The translations under genes and the position numbers were made by a program. Below, in pieces: positions 6,412-13,908 of a stretch of DNA of 13,908 nucleotides. How positions within the stretch are numbered: the stretch's first letter is position 1; each line of letters begins with the position of its first letter. The notes beneath the pieces are model-generated. The model did no database searches and had not been told where the DNA came from. It worked only from the letters and a program-made list of their open reading frames with translations. Source of the stretch: Patescibacteria group bacterium AH-259-L07 (GTDB taxonomy: Bacteria; Patescibacteriota; Patescibacteriia; UBA2591; UBA6264). The stretch covers positions 1-13,908 of the forward strand of contig JALLOP010000033.1 in NCBI GenBank assembly GCA_027718005.1. Reading direction: 5' to 3'.

Positions 6412-6440
6412 ATTATAAAATAAAGAGATGGAGATTACAA
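6412..6440 (-). promoter_or_regulatory. candidate promoter of the hydrolase-MFS pair
   Basis: On the minus strand, TTGTAA (6440-6435, 4 of 6 to consensus) and a perfect TATAAT (6417-6412) are separated by 17 bases. Transcription would start near 6405, about 23 bases before the hydrolase ATG. The -35 box lies inside the start of acpS. The same AT-rich patch could also serve acpS on the plus strand (TATAAA at 6414-6419), but no plus-strand -35 box is convincing. Confidence 0.4.
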
Positions 6441-6769
6441 TAGGTTGCGACCACGTTAATATTAAAAAGTTTAAAAAATCCGTTCAAAGAGGCGGAGGTA
6501 CATTTTTAAATAAAATATTTTCTCCTCACGAATTAGTCAATGCTAGGGCAGAGGAAACTTTGGCGGGATTATTTGCGGCCAAAGAAGCAGTTATTAAGGC
6601 CCTGGCCTTGAAAGCTGGCGATTGGCACAAAATAGAGATCGTGAAAAATGAAAGTGGTCGGCCAGAAGTCAAACTGTTAGGATTAGAACATAAGATAGTT
6701 AGCCAAGATATAAGTATTAGTCATGATGGAGAATATGCTTTTGCTGTAGCAGTATTCTTATTTTTATGA
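6428..6769 (+). CDS. acpS: holo-[acyl carrier protein] synthase (4'-phosphopantetheinyl transferase)
   Basis: A 113-residue protein of the short AcpS class, which transfers 4'-phosphopantetheine from coenzyme A to a serine of a carrier protein. Visible motifs are IGCDHV near the N-terminus (5-10, with the metal-binding Asp8), FSPHEL (31-36), the signature GLFAAKEAVIKAL (47-59) with Glu53 and Lys57, and SISHDGEYAFAVAV (96-109). The length is slightly under the usual 120 or so. Its TGA stop overlaps the ATG of the next gene (ATGA), and that gene contains a carrier domain with a DSL serine, which is the obvious substrate. The leader is very short; AAAGAG abuts the ATG, too close for a normal ribosome-binding site. 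Confidence 0.9.
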   Translation: MEITIGCDHVNIKKFKKSVQRGGGTFLNKIFSPHELVNARAEETLAGLFAAKEAVIKALALKAGDWHKIEIVKNESGRPEVKLLGLEHKIVSQDISISHDGEYAFAVAVFLFL

Positions 6770-9261
6770 TATTAACCAAAATTTTAGAAAAAAACGCTAA
6801 AGAGTTTGCCAATAGGTCTGCCCTGACGATGCGGATGGGTTATCGTACTGTTTCTTTAACCTATAAAGATGTTTATGATTTGTCTTTGGGTGTCGCTTGT
6901 CTTTTACAGAGAAAGGGGGTTAAGAAGGGTGACAAAGTTTTGCTGCTGGCGCCCAATTCACCTTATTGGGTTTGCATTTATTGGGGCTCTCTTATAAACG
7001 GTTGTGTTTTGGTGCCGCTTAATATTCAAAGCACAAGTGAGATGATAGAAAGGATTGCCGCCCAAACCAAAGCTAAAATAATCTTTAAGCATTTATTCTT
7101 TAAAGAGGCCGTTCCCGAATACCTTAAAAGTTATGATATTGAATTAATTAGGGAAGAAGCAGCTGAAATTGATTGCTCTAATTTCGATAAAGTTAGCGCC
7201 AAAGAGAACGATTTAATGGAAATAATGTATACCTCTGGCACCACAGGTGAGCCCAAGGGCGTGATGCTCACTCACAAAAATATTTATTCCAATCTAGAGG
7301 CATTGTCTAGGACTATACGTATATCTCAAGACAATAGATTTCTCTCTATTCTACCTTTAAGTCATATTTTTGAGCAGACTATTGGATTTTTATTACCCTT
7401 TTATTACGGCGCTCACATTATCTATGCCCATTCTCCAGCGGCCGTTGGTGACTTATTAAAGGAATATAGAATAACCCATATGGCAGCAGTCCCAGAATTT
7501 TTATCAGTGGTCATGAACAAAATTGAAGCCAAAGCCAGAGAAGAGGCAAAGTTAAAAAAGTTTGATAAATTGATGAGCCTATCTTTAAAAATAGGGGTTA
7601 AATCTGTTCAACGGTTGATTTTTAATTCAGTTCATAAAAAATTTGGTTCTAAACTTAATACCGTAGCCTCGGGCGGAGCGCCACTTGATCCAGAGCTTGA
7701 GAGAAAATGGAATGCCTTGGGAATCTATCTTTTGCAGGGGTATGGCCTGAGCGAGTCTTCACCAGTAATATCGACTAACACCTATGAAAATCACCGCTTA
7801 GGATCGGTGGGTAAAGTTTTACCAGACGTTAAGGTGAAAATCGCCTCAGATGGAGAAATATTTGTTAAGGGACCGAATGTTTTTGGTGGGTATTTCAAAA
7901 ACAAACAAAGAACAAAACAAGCCTTCACAGCTGATGGTTGGTTTAAAACCGATGATATTGGAGAGTTAGACCAAGATGGCTTTTTATTCATCAAAGGAAG
8001 AAAAAAATATATGATTCTGGGCCCTGGTGGACAAAACGTCTATCCCGAAGACATAGAATTTGAACTCAACAAAATGCCTGCTGTAAAAGACAGTTGTGTC
8101 TTAGGGCTGGAAAAAGAGGGCAGCCAGCTAGAGATTCATGCCGCGCTTTTACTTGATTCAGAGATAGTTAAGAAAAAAAGATCGATTCAGCTGCAAGAAA
8201 TTATAGGAAAGGTTAATAAGAAACTAACCTCTTATCAGCAAATTAGTAGCTGGTCGGTCTGGCCTGATGACGATTTTCCTCGCTCGGCCACAAAAAAAGT
8301 GAAAAAGGAAGAAGTGATTAAATGGCTTAAAAGTAAGCAAAGACCCCAGTTGGCTAAAGCTTTAGAAAATAAACAAAAAACCCTTTTAATGTATATTTTA
8401 GCCGAGATTACAAAAACCCCGATTACTCGCATAAAAAGTTCTACAAACATTGTTCAGGACTTGAGCCTGGACTCACTTTTACGAATTGAACTGGTAGCGC
8501 GAATTGAAGAAAAGTTCGGAGTAATAATTGAAGAGGTAAAAATAGGACCGTCAACTACTGTCTCAGATCTGCAAAAAACAATACAAAAGACAAAACCAGT
8601 AGAAAAAATTCCTTTAAAAAAATGGCCGCGGCACTGGACCATATCCTGGTTAAGAAATGCACTTCAGCCTGTTTTTGTTTTTCTGCTATTGAAGATTTTT
8701 GTTAAGTTTAAAATTGAGGGGCAAGAGAATTTAGAAAATCTAGAGCTGCCGGCGATATTTATGCCCAATCACTTGAGTTATTTGGATTCAGTGGTGGTGG
8801 CTATATCCATGCCTTTATCTATCCGAAGAAAAATTGCCTTTGCAGCAGCAAAAGATGCGGTCTATGACACCTACAAATATTTAATATGGCTGTTTGAATT
8901 GTTATTTAATATTTTCCCTTTTCCCCGGCAAGAAAAAGAAAATATAAAGTTGGGATTAGAATATATGGGCAAGCTCCTAGATCAAAATTGGTCTATTATT
9001 GTTTATCCAGAGGGGAAGATGAGCCTTACTGGCCGTCTCGGCCTTTTAAAACGCGGGGCCGGACTTATTGCGGTCGAGATGGACACTTACATTGTGCCGA
9101 TAAAAATGATCGGAACAAACTATATTCTGCCTCCGGGGAAGATTATTCCCAGGAAAACAGGAGTAATTACAGTGAAATTTGGCAAACCAATTAAATTCAG
9201 TAGACAGGATTCATATATTCAAGTCACCCAAAAAATCCAACAAATAATGCAACAGCTATAA
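6766..9261 (+). CDS. acyl-adenylating enzyme / acyl carrier / PlsC acyltransferase fusion
   Basis: An 831-residue three-domain protein. Residues 1-530 or so are an ANL-superfamily adenylating enzyme: the P-loop YTSGTTGEPKG (155-165), GYGLSES (325-331), WFKTDDIGELD (392-402) with Asp396, and the hinge KGRKK (410-414). Residues about 540-615 are an acyl carrier domain, LSLDSLLRIEL, with Ser570 as the phosphopantetheine site. Residues about 630-831 are a PlsC-type acyltransferase with NHLSYLDS (His669 and Asp674 of HX4D), FPFPRQ, YPEGKMS (747-753, in place of the common EGTRS) and a late FGKPIKF. Inferred action: activate a fatty acid with ATP, load it on the attached carrier, and acylate a lysophospholipid or glycerol-phosphate acceptor at the membrane. 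E. coli Aas has similar end domains in the opposite order and uses free ACP. All key residues seem intact. It overlaps acpS by four bases. Confidence 0.88.
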   Translation: MILTKILEKNAKEFANRSALTMRMGYRTVSLTYKDVYDLSLGVACLLQRKGVKKGDKVLLLAPNSPYWVCIYWGSLINGCVLVPLNIQSTSEMIERIAAQTKAKIIFKHLFFKEAVPEYLKSYDIELIREEAAEIDCSNFDKVSAKENDLMEIMYTSGTTGEPKGVMLTHKNIYSNLEALSRTIRISQDNRFLSILPLSHIFEQTIGFLLPFYYGAHIIYAHSPAAVGDLLKEYRITHMAAVPEFLSVVMNKIEAKAREEAKLKKFDKLMSLSLKIGVKSVQRLIFNSVHKKFGSKLNTVASGGAPLDPELERKWNALGIYLLQGYGLSESSPVISTNTYENHRLGSVGKVLPDVKVKIASDGEIFVKGPNVFGGYFKNKQRTKQAFTADGWFKTDDIGELDQDGFLFIKGRKKYMILGPGGQNVYPEDIEFELNKMPAVKDSCVLGLEKEGSQLEIHAALLLDSEIVKKKRSIQLQEIIGKVNKKLTSYQQISSWSVWPDDDFPRSATKKVKKEEVIKWLKSKQRPQLAKALENKQKTLLMYILAEITKTPITRIKSSTNIVQDLSLDSLLRIELVARIEEKFGVIIEEVKIGPSTTVSDLQKTIQKTKPVEKIPLKKWPRHWTISWLRNALQPVFVFLLLKIFVKFKIEGQENLENLELPAIFMPNHLSYLDSVVVAISMPLSIRRKIAFAAAKDAVYDTYKYLIWLFELLFNIFPFPRQEKENIKLGLEYMGKLLDQNWSIIVYPEGKMSLTGRLGLLKRGAGLIAVEMDTYIVPIKMIGTNYILPPGKIIPRKTGVITVKFGKPIKFSRQDSYIQVTQKIQQIMQQL

Positions 9262-9284
9262 CTTTACTGCAATTAAGAAGTAAT

Positions 9285-11045
9285 ATGACCAAAACCCCAC
9301 AATTTGATAAGGCCTTAGATGAAATATTAAAAAACCTTAAGCCGCATACGCGTACCTGTCAGCAATGCGGCAAGGATTTTGATATTGTTTCTAGTGATAT
9401 TAATTTTTATCATATGCTTCGCGTGCCGTCACCACAAGAATGTCCCCAATGTCGGATGCGTAAACGCATGGCCATGATGGCAAACATTCTCCAGTTTTAC
9501 AAAAAAGAATGTGCTGCTCATAAGGGAGAAAAAGTAATTTCCCAAATGGATGACGCAACCCCGTATAAGATTTATGACAATAACTATTGGTGGAATGTTG
9601 ATGTTTGGGATGGCATCACCTATGGCCGAACCTATGATCCCTCGCGCCCATTCATAAAACAGCTTGTTGATTTACTGCGCAATGTCCCGCATATGGCGTT
9701 GGCTCGTTACAATAAGAAAATTATTAATAGCGAATATACTGTTGGTAGTCTGGATTTAAAGAACTGTTACCTTTCAGCTACGATTGGCATTGCAGAAAAT
9801 GTCAATTACGGCGTCTGGGTGGTAAATTCGCGCGATTCATTTGATGTGCTGCGTGTAGATCATATAGAGAATTGTTATGACGTTATTGACTGCAGCCGTT
9901 GCTACAATTCTCAACACATTCAAAATTCAACCAACTGCCTTGATTCTTATTTTCTTTTTGATTGCCATAATTGCCAAAAGTGTTTTGGCTGTATTAACCT
10001 TCGCAATAAAAAGTATTGTTTTTTTAACGAACAACTGGCGCAACGTGCGTATGAGTCAAAACTGGCGGCTATAGATTTAGGCAGTCGTAAAGTTCGCCAA
10101 GAATATTTAAAAAAATTTAAAGATTTCCTTTATCAACGCGGCGTTTTTCGCGCTGTCTATACCAGAAATTCTTCGAGCTCCGTAGGAGATCATCTCCGTG
10201 ATTGCAAGAATTGTTTTGGGGTATTCAATGCCATGAGTGTCAAGTTTTTATTAACCTTTTATAAAAATGAAAACGTGCGATGGAGCCAGGATATTATTGG
10301 CGCTACCGATGATATGGATGTGACTATTTTTGGGCCAGGAGAACTCTGTTATAACGTCATTGAGGGACTTTCAGTAAATAAGGTAATTGCTTCCTACTTT
10401 ATTGGCGATAGCATGGGAATAGAATACTCGTTTGAATGTTTTGACTGCCGTTATTGCTTTGGCTGTTCAGGCCTTAAAAAAAAGAAATATTGCATTTTAA
10501 ATAAGCAGTACACTGAGAACGAATATTGGAAATTAGTTGATGAGATAAAAACAAGAATGCTTGAGGAAGGTATATATGGAGAATTTTTGCCGCTGGAGCA
10601 CTCTTTGTTTTATTATCACGACACCTATGCCCAGGCAATGATGCCTTTGAATAAGGAATCGGCTGTGAGCCTGGGGGCGCGGTGGAGAGAAAAACAAACT
10701 CTGAGCGAAATATCTAATATACAGAAGCTTACAGCCGGCGAAGTACCTGATCATATCAAAGACGTCACCGATGATATCTTGAATGTGGCAATTGTTTGCA
10801 GTGAAACAAGAAAACCCTTTCAAATTACCAAGAAAGAACTTGAATTTTATCGTCACTATTCTATTCCCTTGCCAGTTAAACATTCTCAAACAAGACTAAT
10901 GCATCGCTTTGCCAAGAAAAATCCATATCAACTCTGGATACAAAACTGCACTAAGTGCAAAAAACAAACACAAACCACGTATAACCCTAATGGTTTAGCA
11001 AAGAATATCTTGTGCAAAGCGTGTTATCTTAAAGAGGTAATATGA
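9285..11045 (+). CDS. Cys-rich putative metal-binding protein, paralogue 3
   Basis: Function unknown; 586 residues. It begins with a leader, KTPQFDKALDEILKNLKPHT (3-22), shared with paralogue 4 and absent from 1, 2 and 5. Zinc module 1 is intact (Cys25/28, Cys53/56). Module 2 has lost its ligands: CAAH replaces CxxC, and DNNYWW replaces YCPxCWW. Middle repeat 1 ends in the four-cysteine i+3 ladder to CFGC (233-236) and NLRNKKYCFFN; repeat 2 ends in a second ladder to CFGC (391-394) and LKKKKYCILN. In module 3 only Cys505 remains; CPxCR has become HSQTR, with His533 and Thr536. Module 4 is intact (Cys555/558, Cys577/580). It starts 23 bases after the lipid fusion, preceded by a weak AAGAAG, so it may be on the same transcript. 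Its TGA stop overlaps the next ATG. Confidence 0.85.
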   Translation: MTKTPQFDKALDEILKNLKPHTRTCQQCGKDFDIVSSDINFYHMLRVPSPQECPQCRMRKRMAMMANILQFYKKECAAHKGEKVISQMDDATPYKIYDNNYWWNVDVWDGITYGRTYDPSRPFIKQLVDLLRNVPHMALARYNKKIINSEYTVGSLDLKNCYLSATIGIAENVNYGVWVVNSRDSFDVLRVDHIENCYDVIDCSRCYNSQHIQNSTNCLDSYFLFDCHNCQKCFGCINLRNKKYCFFNEQLAQRAYESKLAAIDLGSRKVRQEYLKKFKDFLYQRGVFRAVYTRNSSSSVGDHLRDCKNCFGVFNAMSVKFLLTFYKNENVRWSQDIIGATDDMDVTIFGPGELCYNVIEGLSVNKVIASYFIGDSMGIEYSFECFDCRYCFGCSGLKKKKYCILNKQYTENEYWKLVDEIKTRMLEEGIYGEFLPLEHSLFYYHDTYAQAMMPLNKESAVSLGARWREKQTLSEISNIQKLTAGEVPDHIKDVTDDILNVAIVCSETRKPFQITKKELEFYRHYSIPLPVKHSQTRLMHRFAKKNPYQLWIQNCTKCKKQTQTTYNPNGLAKNILCKACYLKEVI

Positions 11046-12781
11046 ACTCAAAAACACCACAATTTGACAAGGGCTTAGATGAAATATTAAGAAACCTTAA
11101 GCCGCATACACGTAAGTGCCAACAGTGTGACACGGTGTTTGAGATTTTTCAAGAAGATATTGATATGTATCATATGCTGCGAGTATCACCACCGACTTTG
11201 TGCCCGATGTGCCGGAAGCGCCGCAGAATGGCATTCTTTCTAAGAACTTTCAGATTCTATAAACCCCAGTGTCAAGCGCCGAGCCATAGCGAAAAAGTAG
11301 TATCACAACATCCGCCAGATACCCCGTTGACCATTTACGATTATGATTATTGGCTTTCTGATAAGAGGGATCCTTTAGCGTATGGCAAGGATTATGAAGC
11401 AGATAGAGATTTTATCAGTCAATTTAGAGAACTGATTGTTACCACTCCATTACCGCCCATCGATCGTCCCTTTAGTAGTGTCAATTGTGACTATGCAATA
11501 GGCGGATTCAATGCTAAAGATTGTTATTATGCTGGAGGCCTTTTAGGAGTAGAGCATATTTATTATGGTTTTGTTGCTGCGTATTCAAAAGAATGTGTTG
11601 ATGTAACTGAGATTGTTAATTCTGAACTCTGTTATGAGGCAATAGATGCTGAGTATTGTTATAACTGTAGTTTTGTTCAGGATTGTATGCATTGTATAGA
11701 TAGTGCGTTTTTGTTTGATTGCAGAAATTGTCAGCATTGTTTTGGGTGCACAAATTTGCGCAATAAACAATATTGTTGGTTTAATGAACAGCTATCCAAA
11801 GAAGAATATATCAAACGCCGAGAAAAAGTATTTTTAGGAGATCGTAGTGTATTAAGTAAAATAAAGAAAGAATTTGATCCTTTATACAAGGCTGCGCTCC
11901 GTCGAGCCCTTGATAATAAGAATACTATTAACTCTTTGGGTAATAAAATGCGAGGTTGTAAGAATTGTTTCAGGGTATTCTTTACGCTTAAGGATGCTGA
12001 AAATATCCGCTATAGTGATTATTTCGGCGGCATAAAAGATTCTATGGATGTATTTGGAGCAGGAACATCAGTTTCTTTATTATATGAAGTCGAATCTGTA
12101 AGTGAGAGTGATCGTATAAAAATGTCTTGGATTATTAGGGGAGGATCTTCTGGACTAGAGTATTGTCTTAATCTAGCTAATTGTCAGAATTGCTTTGGGT
12201 GTGTCGGTTTACGTAATAAAAAATATTGTATCTTAAACCGCCAGTATTTGGAAAATGAGTATTGGAAACTTTTAGATGTGATTAAAATTAAAATGTTGTC
12301 TGACGGAGAATATGGTGAATTTTTCTCACCAAAATGGAAACTCCATCCTTACAATAATAGCATTGCTCAATGGGAGTTTCCCCTAACTAAACAAGAAGCA
12401 GAAAAGTTAGGTTATTGGTGGAAAGACAAAGAACCATCAGAGAAGCAGACCTTACCAACACTGAGAGCACATGAAGTACCTGTTGATATTCGAGAGGTAG
12501 AAGATGATATTTTAAAGCATGCGATTGTGTGTGAGCAAACAGGCGCGTTGTTCCGCATTATTAAGCCAGAGTTAGCGTTTTACAAAAAGCAAAATATACC
12601 TTTACCTACCATTCATCCTCGTCAGCGCATTCGTAATCGTTATAAAAAGCGCACCGCATTCCAGCTTTGGGATTATGTATGTCCTCAATGTGGACAAAAA
12701 ACATACACTGCCTATACGCCAGAGCAGCAAAAAAAGTTTAAAATTTGGTGTGAGGACTGCTATCTTAAAAGTGTTATATGA
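11042..12781 (+). CDS. Cys-rich putative metal-binding protein, paralogue 4
   Basis: Function unknown; 579 residues, closest to paralogue 3. It shares the KTPQFDKGLDEILRNLKPHT leader. Zinc module 1 is intact (Cys26/29, Cys54/57). Module 2 is lost (CQAPSH, and YDYDYWLSD in place of YCPxCWWSD). Middle repeat 1 ends in the four-cysteine ladder to CFGC (233-236) and NLRNKQYCWFN; repeat 2 ends in CxxCFGC (to 387) and LRNKKYCILN. Module 3 is degraded (CEQTG; IHPRQR for CPxCR) and module 4 is intact (Cys547/550, Cys570/573). The ATG overlaps the stop of paralogue 3 as ATGA, and GAGG lies four bases upstream, inside the end of paralogue 3. This is one of the few ribosome-binding-site-like sequences seen. 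It ends in TGA, overlapping paralogue 5. Confidence 0.85.
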   Translation: MNSKTPQFDKGLDEILRNLKPHTRKCQQCDTVFEIFQEDIDMYHMLRVSPPTLCPMCRKRRRMAFFLRTFRFYKPQCQAPSHSEKVVSQHPPDTPLTIYDYDYWLSDKRDPLAYGKDYEADRDFISQFRELIVTTPLPPIDRPFSSVNCDYAIGGFNAKDCYYAGGLLGVEHIYYGFVAAYSKECVDVTEIVNSELCYEAIDAEYCYNCSFVQDCMHCIDSAFLFDCRNCQHCFGCTNLRNKQYCWFNEQLSKEEYIKRREKVFLGDRSVLSKIKKEFDPLYKAALRRALDNKNTINSLGNKMRGCKNCFRVFFTLKDAENIRYSDYFGGIKDSMDVFGAGTSVSLLYEVESVSESDRIKMSWIIRGGSSGLEYCLNLANCQNCFGCVGLRNKKYCILNRQYLENEYWKLLDVIKIKMLSDGEYGEFFSPKWKLHPYNNSIAQWEFPLTKQEAEKLGYWWKDKEPSEKQTLPTLRAHEVPVDIREVEDDILKHAIVCEQTGALFRIIKPELAFYKKQNIPLPTIHPRQRIRNRYKKRTAFQLWDYVCPQCGQKTYTAYTPEQQKKFKIWCEDCYLKSVI

Positions 12782-13908
12782 GAGCAGAGAACAAACAATG
12801 CCAAAATTGTAAGCAACAGTTCATGGTTGAATCGGATGATTTTGATTTTTATAAAAAAATGAAAGTGCCGCCTCCAACGTGGTGTCCGATGTGTAGAACA
12901 CGAAGAAGAATGAGTTGGAGAAATGAGTGGCAGTTATTTAGAAAAAAGGAGGAAGTGGATGGAAAAGAGATTTTTTCTGTATATCATCCAGACGCTAACG
13001 TGAAGATATATACGGTAGACTATTGGAATTCTGACGCATGGGATCCTATGCAATACGGAAAGGAATATGACTGGGGGAAGCCCTTTATTACCCAAGTTGC
13101 TGAATTGTTACGGACCGTGCCGCTTCCTGCCCGTGCTGGAATAGATCTTGTTAATAGTGAGTATTGTATGAACGCTGGCTGGCTTAAAAATTGCTATATG
13201 GTTTTTAACGCGTCCTATGTAGAGGACTCCGCATATCTTATTTCTGCAACACGTTCCAAAGATAGTTTCGACTGTGACATGGTAGAGAAATGCGAGTTGT
13301 GTTATGGGAATATTAACTGTCGGAGGTGCTACAAAACGCTCTTCTCAGTGGACTGTGAGGATTGTCAAGAAGTGACATTTTCTAAAGATTGTATTGGGTG
13401 CTCCTCTTGCTTTGGTTGCGCGAATTTGAGAAATAAGCAGTTCCATGTATTCAATACACCATATTCAAAAGAAGAGTATGCTAAGAAAATCATGAAATTC
13501 TCTCTTGATTCGTTTCGTGTTACAGAAGAGTTAAGAGAGAAGATATTCTCTTTTTGGCTTCAGTTTCCGAATAGATTTATGAAAGGGAGACACAATACTA
13601 ATGTGACAGGGGAATACATTTATAACTCAAAGAATGCGAAGCATTGCTACCGCGTCAAGGAATGTGAAAACGTAAAGTACTGCCAGATCTTAACGGTAGG
13701 GCCGACAAATGATTGCTACGACTATACAATCGTAGGGGGAAATGTGGAGTTGATGTACGAAACGGCAGTAAGTATCGATGGTGCTCATAACTTGAAGTTT
13801 TGTTGGTATTCATTTTCAGATGTTAGGAACCTTGAATACTGTATTTATTGTAAAAATTCCTCTGATTTATTCGGTTGCGTGGGGTTGAGGAATAAACAAT
13901 ATTGCATT
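12778..13908 (+). CDS. Cys-rich putative metal-binding protein, paralogue 5 (3' partial)
   Basis: Function unknown. The frame is open from ATG 12778, which overlaps the stop of paralogue 4 as ATGA, to the window edge (377 codons, no stop). It starts MRAENKQCQNCKQQFMVES, aligning with paralogues 1 and 2 and lacking the leader of 3 and 4. Zinc module 1 is intact (Cys8/11, Cys36/39 in CPMCR). Module 2 has lost all four cysteines: RKKEEVDGKE replaces CxxC and YTVDYWNSD replaces YCPxCWWSD. Middle repeat 1 carries the four-cysteine ladder to CFGC (211-214) and NLRNKQFHVFN. Repeat 2 begins at VTGEYIYNSKN and reaches LFGCVGLRNKQYCI as the window ends. About 190 more residues are expected. It thus combines an N-terminus of the paralogue 1/2 type with the module-2 loss of paralogues 3 and 4. 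Confidence 0.85.
   Translation, partial: MRAENKQCQNCKQQFMVESDDFDFYKKMKVPPPTWCPMCRTRRRMSWRNEWQLFRKKEEVDGKEIFSVYHPDANVKIYTVDYWNSDAWDPMQYGKEYDWGKPFITQVAELLRTVPLPARAGIDLVNSEYCMNAGWLKNCYMVFNASYVEDSAYLISATRSKDSFDCDMVEKCELCYGNINCRRCYKTLFSVDCEDCQEVTFSKDCIGCSSCFGCANLRNKQFHVFNTPYSKEEYAKKIMKFSLDSFRVTEELREKIFSFWLQFPNRFMKGRHNTNVTGEYIYNSKNAKHCYRVKECENVKYCQILTVGPTNDCYDYTIVGGNVELMYETAVSIDGAHNLKFCWYSFSDVRNLEYCIYCKNSSDLFGCVGLRNKQYCI

Noticed and set aside
7791..8642. Minus-strand open frames inside the lipid fusion gene
   Set aside because: They are antisense to intact adenylating and carrier domains with all motifs in place, so they are shadows.
10533..10889. 118-residue open frame on the minus strand inside paralogue 3
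   Set aside because: It is antisense to a conserved Cys-rich gene, matches no family I recognise, and lies fully within that gene.
1..13908. CRISPR array or transposon explaining the repeats
   Set aside because: The repeats are in-frame homologous coding blocks in paralogous genes. There are no regularly spaced short repeats, transposase genes or terminal inverted repeats.

Overview
The window looks like a low-GC chromosomal segment from a member of the Candidate Phyla Radiation (Patescibacteria, probably Parcubacteria-like). The reasons are the dominant protein family (long Cys-rich proteins with 'CPxCR', 'NLRNK' and 'GEFFP' signatures that I associate with that radiation), few recognisable Shine-Dalgarno sites, ATGA start/stop overlaps, and compact gene packing. 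TAA, TAG and TGA all end genes at positions supported by paralogue alignment or start/stop overlap, so the standard bacterial code (table 11) is used.

Layout. (1) 1-1749, +: a Cys-rich protein whose 5' end lies outside the window. (2) 1832-2412, -: a HicB/HicA toxin-antitoxin pair with a consensus promoter and an intrinsic terminator. (3) 2459-4165, +: a second, complete Cys-rich paralogue. (4) 4200-6440: a minus-strand pair, an alpha/beta hydrolase followed by a UMF1-type MFS transporter whose N-terminus is disrupted. (5) 6428-9261, +: acpS overlapping a three-domain adenylating enzyme/acyl carrier/PlsC acyltransferase fusion, divergent from the hydrolase. (6) 9285-13908, +: three more Cys-rich paralogues, the second and third each overlapping the gene before by four bases; the last runs off the window.

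The Cys-rich proteins are the main feature. All five share one plan: an N-terminal pair of zinc-knuckle modules, two copies of a middle repeat each ending in an 'FGC..L[RK][NK]K.Y..[FL]N' motif, and (in the four whose C-termini are visible) a C-terminal copy of the two-knuckle module. The first middle repeat always carries a ladder of at least four cysteines at i+3 spacing. The paralogues fall into classes by which metal-ligand pairs survive. I do not know their function.

The central cassette reads as lipid metabolism. AcpS would add phosphopantetheine to the carrier domain of the fusion, the adenylating domain would load an acyl group on it, and the PlsC domain would transfer it to a lysolipid or glycerol-phosphate acceptor. 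The neighbouring hydrolase and MFS transporter recall the LplT/Aas lysophospholipid salvage arrangement, but this is inference. The acpS-fusion-Cys-rich genes are colinear and tightly spaced, so they may be one transcript.

No intergenic stretch exceeds 300 bases. I saw no tRNA, rRNA, CRISPR array or transposase.
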